A stretch of DNA of 64,000 nucleotides, taken from assembly GCF_029338315.1 (NCBI RefSeq), contig NZ_CP119794.1, positions 3,286,001-3,350,000 on the forward strand, written 5' to 3'. The notes below the pieces were generated by a model, which searched no databases, was not told where the DNA came from, and saw only the letters and a program-made list of their open reading frames with translations. The translations under genes were made by a program, and so were the position numbers. Below, piece after piece: positions 19,116 through 27,419 of this stretch (the stretch's first letter is position 1; the number at the start of each line of letters is the position of its first letter). The stretch comes from Haloarcula regularis (GTDB lineage: Archaea > Halobacteriota > Halobacteria > Halobacteriales > Haloarculaceae).

Positions 19116-19852
19116 CGGGGGCGCCGGACGCCGGTGACGCGGCGGCGAGTTCCGTAGCGGCCGCGGGGGTCTCGACAGGCCCCGAGGTCCCGCCGCTCCG
19201 TCTGGTCGACGTCACGAAGCGCTACGACAGCGGTCGGGCCGGCTACGTGACGGCGCTGTCGCACGTCGACTTCGCCGTCGAACCCGGTGAAGTGGTCTCG
19301 GTGGTCGGCCCGAGTGGGAGCGGCAAGTCGACGCTGTTGAACCTGCTCGGCCTGCTCGACGACCCGACGAGCGGCCGGGTCGAGCTGTGGGGCCGGTCGA
19401 CGGCCGGCCTCTCGGCGGCGGCGCTGACCGACGCTCGCCGGGAGTCCATCGGCTTCGTCTTCCAGGACTTCCACCTGCTGCCGACGCTGACCGCCCTCGA
19501 GAACGTCCGCCTGCCGACCGCCTTCCTCCCGGGCGACGCCACCGACCGGGCCCGCGACCTGCTCGAACGCGTCGGACTCGCCGACCGGATGGACCACACG
19601 CCCGACGAGCTCTCGGGCGGGCAGAAACAGCGCGTCGCTATCGCGCGCTCACTCGTAAACGAACCCGCGGTACTGCTGGCAGACGAACCGACCGGCAACC
19701 TGGACCGGGAGACCGGGACACAGATTCTAGAGGAGGTCCGCGCCATCAGCGACACCGGCGTCGGCGTCGTCGCCGTCACCCACGACGACCTGGTCACCGA
19801 CTACGCGGACCGGACGGTCGAGCTCGTCGACGGGGTGATACGGCGTGAGTGA
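19112..19852 (+). CDS. ABC transporter ATP-binding protein, LolD/MacB type
   Basis: A 246-residue ATPase. Walker A is GPSGSGKST (residues 66-74), the Q-loop lies in FVFQDFHLLPTL, the signature is LSGGQKQRVAIARSL and Walker B is LLADEPTGNLD, the DEPTGNLD form being typical of the MacB/LolD/FtsE group. The first 28 residues are an Ala/Gly-rich extension before the domain. ATG 19112 overlaps the upstream TGA (ATGA). It should energise the permease encoded next, in a mechanotransmission rather than a substrate-channel mode. All motifs are intact. Confidence 0.92.
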   Translation: MTGAPDAGDAAASSVAAAGVSTGPEVPPLRLVDVTKRYDSGRAGYVTALSHVDFAVEPGEVVSVVGPSGSGKSTLLNLLGLLDDPTSGRVELWGRSTAGLSAAALTDARRESIGFVFQDFHLLPTLTALENVRLPTAFLPGDATDRARDLLERVGLADRMDHTPDELSGGQKQRVAIARSLVNEPAVLLADEPTGNLDRETGTQILEEVRAISDTGVGVVAVTHDDLVTDYADRTVELVDGVIRRE

Positions 19853-20974
19853 CCGCTTCCCCGCGCTGACGCTCGCAACGCGGAACCTCTCGCGCCAGCG
19901 CGTGCGAGCGGCGCTGGCGGCGCTGGGCATCGTCATCGGCGTCTTCGCCGTCGTGACGCTGGGACTGCTGGGGAACGCCCTCGGCGTGGCGGCGACGGAG
20001 GAACTGGGCGGGCTGGGCAACCAGGTCATCGTCAGTCCGTCGGAGGCCTCGGGCAGCGACTCGCTGGACTCCCGGGACCTGGCGGCGATTCAGCGCGTCG
20101 CCAGCGGGCGCGGGACGGTGGTGCCGCTCCGGGTGACCGGGGCGCAGGTGCGAGCAAGCGGCGGGCAGACGTTCGCCCAGGTGTACGGCACCGACCGGCC
20201 CGGGGAACTGTTCGGTAACGGGAGCGACGGCATCCCGGCGTTCCATCGGCAAGGCGCGCTCGTCGGCGCGGACGTGGCCGCCGACCTCGGCGTCCGCGAG
20301 GGCAGCACCGTAACCGTCGAGGAAAACGAGTACCGCGTGGTCGGCGTCCTCCCGGAGGTCTCGAGCATCTCGCCGCTCCAGCCCGACTCGGCGGTCATCC
20401 TCCCGGCCGACGAGTTCGCCACCTCGGGGTACTCGCAGGTCGTCGTCCGGGCGAACTCGCCCGACGACGCCAGGGCGGTGGCCAGCGGCGTCGAGGAACG
20501 GCTGAACGCACGCCAGCAGCGGGTCTCGGTATTCTCGCTGACCAGCATCCTCGACCGCATCTCCGAGTTCTTCGACCTGCTCAACGGATTCCTCCTGGCC
20601 ATCGCCGGAATCTCGCTGGTCGTCGCCGGCGTCAGCATCTTCAACGTGATGCTGATGTCGGTCTCGGAGCGGCGCGGCGAGATCGGCGTCCTCCGGGCGG
20701 TCGGCATCCACCGCCGGCAGGTCCTCCGGACGCTGCTCGTCGAGGCGACGCTGCTCGGCGTCGTCGGGGCGCCGTCGGGGCGCTGCTGGGGACCGCGACG
20801 GTCGTCGTCACGGCGATGCTGACGGAACTGCCGCTGTGGGCGGTGCTCATGCCCGGAAACGTCGTCGTACCGCTGGGGGCGTTCGCCTTCGGCGTCGTCG
20901 TCTCGCTCGTCGGCGGCCTCTACCCGGCCTACCGGGCGGCCTGGGAGCCGCCGGTGTCGGCGCTGCGCGGGTGA
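19845..20974 (+). CDS. MacB/FtsX-type ABC permease (frameshifted as given)
   Basis: The protein of about 376 residues has the FtsX/MacB layout: an N-terminal helix (AALAALGIVIGVFAVV), a periplasmic-type domain (about residues 45-240) and three C-terminal helices. GTG 19845 overlaps the ATPase gene by eight bases. The frame breaks at 20768-20775, where GGGGCGCCGTC would read on correctly with one more base; restoring it gives GALLGTATVVVTAML and ends at TGA 20972-20974 after SLVGGLYPAYRAAWEPP, the standard C-terminal signature of the family. With the preceding two genes it forms a complete tripartite-like operon. Confidence 0.88.
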
Positions 20975-20975
20975 C

Positions 20976-21440
20976 CTACAGGGACGCGACGGTCTCGACG
21001 ACCGAGTCCCAGTGGCTCCCCTTCCAGAAGTGCTGGCCGCAGTCGCGACACCGCCAGACCGGCTCCTCGTCGGGATCGGGGGCGTACTCGGGCGTGGGTT
21101 CGGTCCGGTCGACCCGCTCCAGCGGGGCGTTACAGGTCCCACAGTAGCGCGGTTCGTCGGTCACCGCCAGCGCGAATCCCGCGGTCGCGAGCTCGCGCAA
21201 CTGGTCGCCAACCTCGCGCTCGGTCAGCAACACCCCGTCGGGCGCCCGTCCGGCCAGCTGCCGGTCGCGGGTGACGACGCGGCGCCCCTCGGTGTGTGCG
21301 AGGGCGAGCATCGCGTCGTCGGTCTCGGCGTCCCGGTCCAGCGCGTAGGCCGCATCGTAGCCACACATCCGCAGGTAGGTCGCCAGTTTCCCGAGCATCG
21401 CGTCCAGCAGGAGGGGGTCCCCGCGGGGGTCCTCAGCCAT
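20976..21440 (-). CDS. Mut7-C RNase-domain protein
   Basis: A 154-residue protein of the Mut7-C (DUF82) family, a PIN-like RNase fold with a C-terminal zinc ribbon. The N-terminal motif LLLDAMLGKLATYLRMCGYD (residues 10-29) supplies the first catalytic Asp; further acids are in DAETDDAML and VTRDRQL. The zinc ribbon has CGTCN and CRDCGQ, and the tail FWKGSHWDSV is the family signature. Exact RNA targets are unknown. It overlaps the upstream polX gene by eight bases on the same strand, so both are translated from one message. Confidence 0.9.
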   Translation of the reverse strand: MAEDPRGDPLLLDAMLGKLATYLRMCGYDAAYALDRDAETDDAMLALAHTEGRRVVTRDRQLAGRAPDGVLLTEREVGDQLRELATAGFALAVTDEPRYCGTCNAPLERVDRTEPTPEYAPDPDEEPVWRCRDCGQHFWKGSHWDSVVETVASL

Positions 21441-23175
21441 CGAGGAACTCCCGGACGCCCTCGGCGTCGCGCGCGTTCAGCACGTCGGCGGCTTCCGCCC
21501 ACCCGCGACGGGCCGTGTGGACGCCGTAACGGACCTGTTCGAAGCTGCTCGGGCTGTGGGCGTCGGTGTTGACGACGATGGTCGCGCCGGCCTCGATGGC
21601 CTGCTGGACCGCGCTCCCGCTCAGATCCAGTCGGGCCGGGCTGGCGTTGACCTCGAGGGCGGTGTCGTGTTCGGCGGCCACCTCGGCGAGGCGTTCGACG
21701 TCGACGTCGAGGCCGGGGCGCCGGTTGAGGAACCGTCCGGTCGGGTGGCCGACGACGTTCACGTCCGGGTGCTCGGCGGCCGCGACCAGGCGGTCGGTGC
21801 CGTCGCCGTCAAGGGCCGCGTGGGGCGAGGCCACCACCACGTCGAGGGCCGCAAGCAGGTCGTCCGCGACCGAGATGCTGCCGTCCGCAGCGATGTTGGC
21901 CTCGACCCCGCTGAACACGTCGATAGGGGCGTCCTCGGCCACCGCACGCACCGCCTCGAGTTGCTCGCGCAGCTCGTCGTCGGGCACGCCGACGCCGCCG
22001 ACCATCCCCGGCCCCGTCGCGTGGTCGCTGATGGCGAGATAGTCGTGGCCGAACGTCGCGGCGCCGTCGACCATCTCCGCGATGGAGTATCCACCGTCGG
22101 ACCAGTCGGTGTGGACGTGCAGGTCGCCCCGGATCTCGTCCGTTTCGACGAGGGTCGGCAGGTCACCGCTCGCTGCGGCCTCGACTTCGCCCCGGTTCTC
22201 CCGCAGCTCCGGGGGCATCCACGCCATCCCGAGGGCCTCGTAGACCCCGTCCTCGGTTTCGCCGGCGACGCGCTCGCCGGCCCGCTGGCCGTCCGCTTCG
22301 CCGTCGACCGCCGAGACGTCGAAGACCCCGTACTCGTTTACCTTCAGGTCCTGCTCGATGGCGCGGTTGCGGACCGCGACGTTGTGGTCCTTGCTCCCCG
22401 TGAAGTACTGGAGGGCGGCCCCGAACTCCTCGGGGACGACCACACGGAGGTCGACGCGCACGCCGCCGGCGCGGACGCTGGCCTTGGTCTCGCCGGCCTC
22501 GATGACGGTGTCGCCGCCCTCCCACTCGGTGAAGGCGTCGACGACGGCGGCGCCGTCGGCGCTCCCCACGAGCACGTCCACGTCGCCGATGGTCGGTCGC
22601 CACCGTCGGAGCGACCCGCCCAGTTCGCACCGCTCGACGGCGCCGACCCCCTCGAGGAACGCCCGTATCTCCTCGCCGTACGGGCGTGCCTCCCCGAGCA
22701 GGGCCCGTTCGTGGGCCTCGCGGGCGAAGTCGAGGTTGTCGAGGATGTTCTGTTCGGTCTTGGCGCCGAAGCCTTTCACGTCCCGAATCTCGCCGGCCTC
22801 GGCCGCCGCTTCCAGTTCGTCCAGCGTCGTGATTTCCAGCGCCTCGTACAGCTTTCCGACGGACTTGGGCCCGACGCCCTCGACGGCGGTCAGGCCGGCC
22901 ATGTCGACGGGCAGTTCCTCGCGGAGTTCCTCGAGTTCCTCGATTTCGCCGGTCTCGACGTACTCGATCACCTTCGCGGCGATGGCGTCGCCGACGCCCT
23001 CGATGTCCTCGACGGCGTCCTCGCCCTCGCTGGCCAGGTCCTCGATGGCGACCGGATGGTCGCGGATGTTCTCCGCCGCCCGGCGGTACGCGCGCGGCTT
23101 GTACTCGACGCCCTTCGCGTCCAGCAGGTCGGCGAACGCCTCGAGTTCCGACGCGACGTCGTCGTTCAGGCGCAT
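21433..23175 (-). CDS. polX: Family X DNA polymerase/3'-5' exonuclease PolX
   Basis: A 580-residue repair polymerase. In order: helix-hairpin-helix region (about 45-125, with VEGVGPKSVGKLYEAL), polymerase X catalytic domain (about 150-320, with GGSLRRW and the acid pair in GDVDVLVGS), and a C-terminal PHP exonuclease domain (about 335-580, with DLHVHTDWSDG, AISDH and the late NTDAHSP). It fills short gaps in base excision repair and trims 3' ends. I take ATG 23175 (MRLNDDVASEL); the seven extra residues of the longer frame are unlikely. It overlaps Mut7-C downstream and follows the DUF5788 gene by one base, suggesting one operon. Confidence 0.94.
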   Translation of the reverse strand: MRLNDDVASELEAFADLLDAKGVEYKPRAYRRAAENIRDHPVAIEDLASEGEDAVEDIEGVGDAIAAKVIEYVETGEIEELEELREELPVDMAGLTAVEGVGPKSVGKLYEALEITTLDELEAAAEAGEIRDVKGFGAKTEQNILDNLDFAREAHERALLGEARPYGEEIRAFLEGVGAVERCELGGSLRRWRPTIGDVDVLVGSADGAAVVDAFTEWEGGDTVIEAGETKASVRAGGVRVDLRVVVPEEFGAALQYFTGSKDHNVAVRNRAIEQDLKVNEYGVFDVSAVDGEADGQRAGERVAGETEDGVYEALGMAWMPPELRENRGEVEAAASGDLPTLVETDEIRGDLHVHTDWSDGGYSIAEMVDGAATFGHDYLAISDHATGPGMVGGVGVPDDELREQLEAVRAVAEDAPIDVFSGVEANIAADGSISVADDLLAALDVVVASPHAALDGDGTDRLVAAAEHPDVNVVGHPTGRFLNRRPGLDVDVERLAEVAAEHDTALEVNASPARLDLSGSAVQQAIEAGATIVVNTDAHSPSSFEQVRYGVHTARRGWAEAADVLNARDAEGVREFLDG

Positions 23176-23176
23176 C

Positions 23177-23629
23177 TCAGAGACTCCGCCCGGCACGGCC
23201 GGTGCCGGAATCGGCGTCCTCGTGGCCGAGCGCCTTCCGCAGGAACTTCATCCAGCGCTTCTTGTCGGCGGCCTCCTGTGCCCGCTGTTCGGCTTCGAGG
23301 TCCGCCGGCCCGAGCTGTTCCAGCGCGTTCAGCGCCCGGTCGATGCCGATGATGGCGTCGGCGATCTCTTTGCCCTCCTCGTAGCTCACCTCGCCGTCCT
23401 CGATGCGCTGCTTGCGCTGGAGGCGCTCCCGCCGGAGGTTCGTCTTCGCACGGTCGACCCGTTCGCGCTCGCCCTGGGGAATCGTGTCGCGTCGCTTTAT
23501 CTCGAAGACGAACGACTGGAGGTCGACCGCCTCGCCCTGGACGGTGATGCGGTCGGGGATCGCGGCGCCGACTGTCGCGCCCTCCCGTTCGATGCGCTCC
23601 AGCAGCCGTTTGCGCTCGAACTCTCTCAC
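23177..23629 (-). CDS. DUF5788 family protein
   Basis: A highly charged 150-residue, mostly helical protein. It begins VREFERKRLLERIEREG with a GTG at 23629, which I prefer because the upstream sequence of the open frame (to 23860) lacks the family look and overlaps the promoter of the opposite gene. A beta-rich stretch, DRITVQGEAVDLQSFVFEIK, is followed by long helices and the end KKRWMKFLRKALGHEDADS. The name DUF5788 is by recall; the function is unknown. It lies one base from polX in the same orientation, hinting at a DNA-repair context. Confidence 0.75.
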   Translation of the reverse strand: MREFERKRLLERIEREGATVGAAIPDRITVQGEAVDLQSFVFEIKRRDTIPQGERERVDRAKTNLRRERLQRKQRIEDGEVSYEEGKEIADAIIGIDRALNALEQLGPADLEAEQRAQEAADKKRWMKFLRKALGHEDADSGTGRAGRSL

Positions 23630-23810
23630 TACCGGTTTGTTCGGTCCGGGGGCTCTTACTCGCTTCGCTCGCTCACCCCGACCACCGAACCGCTCGTTCG
23701 GCCTCTCGAAATGTATGTCTGTGTGACTGGTTTGTGCCGGTATCTTTTTCATTTTCTCCCACATGGGTCCGAGACGAGACAGGGTCGACCGCCCACCACC
23801 CGCTCTCCAC

Positions 23811-25886
23811 ATGACGCTCACATTCGAACCCCTCGACGACCAGTCGGGGCTGGCAGTCATCGACCGCGTCGAGCGACAGCGCTACCGCATCCGCACCCCC
23901 GAAGCCGTGGACCCGCGCCCGACAGCTGCGGAGTCGTTCCTGTTCCCGGTCGGTGCGGCGGTATCGATCCGGACGCAGGCTATCGTGCTCCCGACGGTCG
24001 TTCCCGTCTACGTCCGCGACGCCGAGGGGTCGACGGTCGCCGAGGTCACGCAGTTCGACAGCCGGACCCTCCCCCACGGCGAGTACAGCCTCGACCTCTG
24101 TACGCGCATCAAGACCTACCTGCGCGTCGAGTCTGCGTTCGAGGTCAGCGTCGACATCGACCGGACGCGCATCGAGTTCGAAGAACCGACAGAGGTCCGA
24201 ATCGGTGCCCGCTCGCGCCACGACCGACCGGCCGCGACGGTCACGACGACGGCGGACCCACGCGACGTGATGGCGGCTGTCGAGACGTTCGGTTCGGCGC
24301 TGAAGACGACGGATCCGGAGCGGTCGTATCCGACGCTGCGGGGCCACCCGCCGGCGCTCGAACGGGGCGACTCGCTGTCGATCCCGTCGACCGTCGAGCG
24401 GCCGGAGACGGGCGTCACGCTGGAGCTGCCCCCGCGCCTCGCGTCGGTGTTCGTCGCGGCGCCGCTGGCGTACTACCTGGGCGCGCGGCTGGTCCCGGCG
24501 TCGACGCCGCGGCTGACGACCGAAACCGGGTTCGAGTACGCGCTCGACTCCCCGCGCGGGTTCGAGACCGAGGTCGAGCGGACGTTGAAACGGCTGTTCT
24601 TCCTCGACTGCGTGACCCGCACCGAGGGATACTACGAGATCGACCTGCACGAGCGAACCGCGATCGAACCCTACGTCGACCTGGACTTCGCGAGCCTGTA
24701 CGACCGGCCGCTCGCCGAACAGGTGGCCGCGTACCTCGAGGTCCCGTACGAACTGCTCGAGGAGCACATCCCCGAGTGGCGGCTGACGACCCACGTCGAA
24801 CCCACCGCGGCCAACGCCGAGCAGTTGCCGTTCGTCGTCGACGACCTGGCGGTCGTCCGGACCCACGACCACCACCAGCGGACCCAGGCGACGGTGCCCG
24901 GGGAGGTCGAGGCCGAGTTCACCCGCGACGACGTCATCACCCGGTCGGCCAGCGCCAGCGACGGGCCGACCGCCAGCGAGTACGTGGAACCGACCTCGGA
25001 GGGCACCCTCGAACAGGCCTGGATCGGCGAGAGCATCCCCATCGGCGCGAGCAAACTCACCGTCGAGGCGTTCATCAACCGTCTGAACCGGGAGAACACG
25101 GACGAGGACATCTCCATCACCGTCGTCCAAAACGACGCCCGGATGGACGCGGAACGCGAGCTCGTCGACGCCGTCTACGGGACCCGGTCGGACCTGCCCT
25201 TCGACATCCGGGCCCACCAGAACCTGACGACGGCCGAGCTGACCGACGTCCTCACCGGCCGGTGTGACTTCTTTCACTACATCGGCCACACGGACCGGGA
25301 GGGGTTCACCTGCAGCGACGGGAAGTTAGACGTGACGACGCTGGATTCGGTCGGCGTCGACACGTTCCTCCTCAACGCCTGCAACTCCTACCACCAGGGC
25401 CTGGGGCTGGTCGAACACGGGGCCATCGGCGGCATCGTCACGCTCAACGAGGTGGTCAACGAGCGTGCAGTCCGCATCGGCGAGACCATCGCGCGCCTGC
25501 TCAACGGCGGGTTCCCGCTCCGGGCGGCGCTGACCGTCACGCGCGAGCAGAGCGTGATGGGCGGCCAGTACATCGTCGTCGGCGACGGTGGGATAACGGT
25601 CACGCAGACGGCCGGCGGCGCGCCGAACCTCCTCGACATCACGCCGGTCGACGACGGGTTCGAGGTCGAGATTCAGACCTATTCGACGGACGACCGCGGG
25701 CTCGGAACCATCTTCATGCCGTTCCTGGAGACCACCGAGACGTACTACCTGAGCTCGGGGAGCATCGATACGTTCCACGTCTCGAGACCCGAACTTACAC
25801 AGTTCCTCAGCCTGGAGGAGGTTCCGGTTCGTATCGACGACGAGCTGTACTGGAGTACCTCGGTGGACCTGGACGACGTTCTTTGA
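23811..25886 (+). CDS. CHAT-domain (caspase-like) protein
   Basis: A 691-residue cytoplasmic protein (no signal peptide). The C-terminal region (about 440-620) has the CHAT features of the caspase-like clan: His493 in FHYIGHT and Cys524 in LLNACNSY, followed by GLGLVEHGAIGGIV and the substrate-pocket region. The catalytic pair appears intact, so it is probably a cysteine protease. The N-terminal 430 residues are a conserved haloarchaeal architecture without a name, with strands and helices such as GAPLAYYLGARLV-like segments and an acidic linker near 380-400. Start ATG 23811 is chosen over 23763. It converges on a 44-codon membrane-peptide gene 81 bases downstream. Confidence 0.85.
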   Translation: MTLTFEPLDDQSGLAVIDRVERQRYRIRTPEAVDPRPTAAESFLFPVGAAVSIRTQAIVLPTVVPVYVRDAEGSTVAEVTQFDSRTLPHGEYSLDLCTRIKTYLRVESAFEVSVDIDRTRIEFEEPTEVRIGARSRHDRPAATVTTTADPRDVMAAVETFGSALKTTDPERSYPTLRGHPPALERGDSLSIPSTVERPETGVTLELPPRLASVFVAAPLAYYLGARLVPASTPRLTTETGFEYALDSPRGFETEVERTLKRLFFLDCVTRTEGYYEIDLHERTAIEPYVDLDFASLYDRPLAEQVAAYLEVPYELLEEHIPEWRLTTHVEPTAANAEQLPFVVDDLAVVRTHDHHQRTQATVPGEVEAEFTRDDVITRSASASDGPTASEYVEPTSEGTLEQAWIGESIPIGASKLTVEAFINRLNRENTDEDISITVVQNDARMDAERELVDAVYGTRSDLPFDIRAHQNLTTAELTDVLTGRCDFFHYIGHTDREGFTCSDGKLDVTTLDSVGVDTFLLNACNSYHQGLGLVEHGAIGGIVTLNEVVNERAVRIGETIARLLNGGFPLRAALTVTREQSVMGGQYIVVGDGGITVTQTAGGAPNLLDITPVDDGFEVEIQTYSTDDRGLGTIFMPFLETTETYYLSSGSIDTFHVSRPELTQFLSLEEVPVRIDDELYWSTSVDLDDVL

Positions 25887-25967
25887 GCGATCGGTTGCCG
25901 GCGCTTCTCTACGGGATCGACCAGAAGAATCCGCGGCGCTGTCCGTGAACTGCTCGTCGTAGCTGTT

Positions 25968-26102
25968 CTACGGGCCGCTGATAGCTGCGTTGTTCGCCGC
26001 CGCCGCGTTCCCCGCCTGCGTCAGCAGGAGGAGGACGGTAAACAGGACGCCGGCCATTCGTGGGTGCTCTGCGAGGTACGTCGCCATTGTACTGTCTGAC
26101 AT
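25968..26102 (-). CDS. 44-residue single-helix membrane protein beside the CHAT gene (DUF7503-like)
   Basis: The ATG at 26102 opens a 44-residue frame: MSDSTMATYLAEHPRMAG, a hydrophobic helix VLFTVLLLLTQAGNAAAA, and the end NNAAISGP. I recall similar tiny haloarchaeal proteins (LAEHPRM-GVLF-TQAG-GP pattern, DUF7503) lying near CHAT-domain genes; this was not searched. The helix looks like a signal anchor, with a possible cleavage site after AAAA that would release a seven- or eight-residue peptide ending in Gly-Pro. The strong AT-rich promoter suggests high or induced expression. It faces the CHAT gene tail to tail. Confidence 0.75.
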   Translation of the reverse strand: MSDSTMATYLAEHPRMAGVLFTVLLLLTQAGNAAAANNAAISGP

Positions 26103-26490
26103 GGTACGACCTGACTGTCGGGAGATGGGAAATTAAATATTTGATTGTAGCCTACATATATTTACTTATATTAAGTCGCTAATAACTGCGATTTCGGCGC
26201 CCGCTTGCTATTTCGGCCCGAGAGCCGGTCGAGCGGACGATTCCCTTCCGATGGTTGTCACGACGACAGCCGGGCTCGTGTCCCCGTCCGGCGTCGTCGC
26301 AGCCCCGGCTCGGCGCGACCTACCAGTATCGTTTTGTGACTCCCTACACAACTCAAGCCAAGACTATTCGACAGATGGCTCTCTCCAGCACTTACATCGC
26401 GGGCGAACCGGCGGCATCTCCGCGACGGTCTCGCGGGTCGGGCGGGACCGCCGCCGCCTCGCGGCCGTCGCGCGAGCGAGGGATGACACG
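26103..26490. promoter_or_regulatory. AT-rich divergent promoter region between the micro-protein and REC-PAS genes
   Basis: No protein gene is supported here. Bases 26130-26185 are the most AT-rich in the window (AATTAAATATTT and ATATATTTACTTATAT), about 28-80 bases before the micro-protein start on the minus strand. TGTAG-C-CTACA at 26146-26156 is a perfect inverted repeat 44-54 bases upstream of that start. The remaining 300 bases lead to the REC-PAS ATG at 26491; frames at 26255-26494 and upstream of 26491 have the composition of shadow frames. Confidence 0.55.
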
Positions 26491-27414
26491 ATGACGGGGG
26501 ATCAGGTCCTGCATATCGACGGGGAGACGGTCAGGCTCTCCAGGGGTCTCCTGCGCGGCAGTCCAAGGGCGGCCGGACACAGCGCACCACTTCTGCGGAC
26601 GGAGTCGGCGGACTCGGCCGCCGACAGCCGCATCGAGGTGCCCGTCCCGCTCGCGAAACTGCGCGAGGAGCGCACGATTCGCGTCCTCCACGTCGACGAC
26701 GACCCGGACCTCGGCGAGATGGTCGGCATGTTCCTAGAGCGAATCGACGAGGACCTGACCGTCGTCACCGAGACGAGCGCCGTGGCGGCGCTCGAGCACG
26801 TCCGCGAGGGGGACGTCGACTGCGTCGTCAGCGACTACCAGATGCCCAACACCGACGGCCTCGAACTGCTCGAGCTCGTGCGCGACCAGCACCCGGACCT
26901 CCCCTTTATCCTCTTTACCGGCAAGGGCAGCGAGGAGATCGCGAGCGAGGCCATCGCGGCCGGCGTCACCGACTACATGCAGAAGGGGACCGGGACCGAC
27001 ACGTACGAGGTGCTCGCGAACCGGGTGCGAAACGCCGTCGAACAGTACCGGACCGAACAGCAGTTCTGGAGCGCGCTTTCGTGGTACCAGCGCCTGGTCG
27101 AACAGGAACTGGCCGGGGTCTGTATCGTCCAGGCCGGCGAGTTCGTCTACGTCAACCAGCGACTCGCCGACATTCTCGGGTACGGCCAGGACGAACTCGT
27201 CGGCCAGCCCCCCTCGGTCGTCGCCGCCGACCGGGCGGACTCCCTGGCGATGCTCCAGGCACCCGACGACGACCAGGCGGACTCGTTCGAGACAGAGTGC
27301 ACCGTCGTCCGGGCGGACGGCGAGTCGGTCTCCATCGAGGTCTCCGGCGGGGCCATCGAGTACGACGGCGACCCGGCCTGGATCTGTGTCGCCCGGGAAC
27401 TCGAGGACGCGTAG
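26491..27414 (+). CDS. REC-PAS response regulator
   Basis: A 307-residue protein. A poorly conserved N-terminal 65 residues precede a receiver domain: TIRVLHVDDDPDLGEM supplies the acidic pocket, the phospho-acceptor Asp is in VVSDYQMPN, and the conserved Lys is in DYMQKG. A PAS domain follows (about 205-305, with GVCIVQAGEFVYVNQRLADILGY). There is no DNA-binding or kinase output, the usual haloarchaeal REC-PAS layout. It may act through protein contacts in a phosphorelay. ATG 26491 is chosen; earlier starts extend into low-complexity sequence. It ends six bases before the convergent alcohol dehydrogenase stop. Confidence 0.85.
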   Translation: MTGDQVLHIDGETVRLSRGLLRGSPRAAGHSAPLLRTESADSAADSRIEVPVPLAKLREERTIRVLHVDDDPDLGEMVGMFLERIDEDLTVVTETSAVAALEHVREGDVDCVVSDYQMPNTDGLELLELVRDQHPDLPFILFTGKGSEEIASEAIAAGVTDYMQKGTGTDTYEVLANRVRNAVEQYRTEQQFWSALSWYQRLVEQELAGVCIVQAGEFVYVNQRLADILGYGQDELVGQPPSVVAADRADSLAMLQAPDDDQADSFETECTVVRADGESVSIEVSGGAIEYDGDPAWICVARELEDA

Positions 27415-27419
27415 CGACG

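Noticed and set aside
21517..23352. A 611-codon plus-strand frame opposite PolX
   Set aside because: It mirrors a well-conserved PolX gene; no domain is recognised.
22358..25267. A 969-codon plus-strand frame
   Set aside because: It is antisense to PolX and DUF5788 and then out of frame with the CHAT gene. Its composition (Ser/Arg/Pro-rich) is that of a shadow in high-GC DNA.
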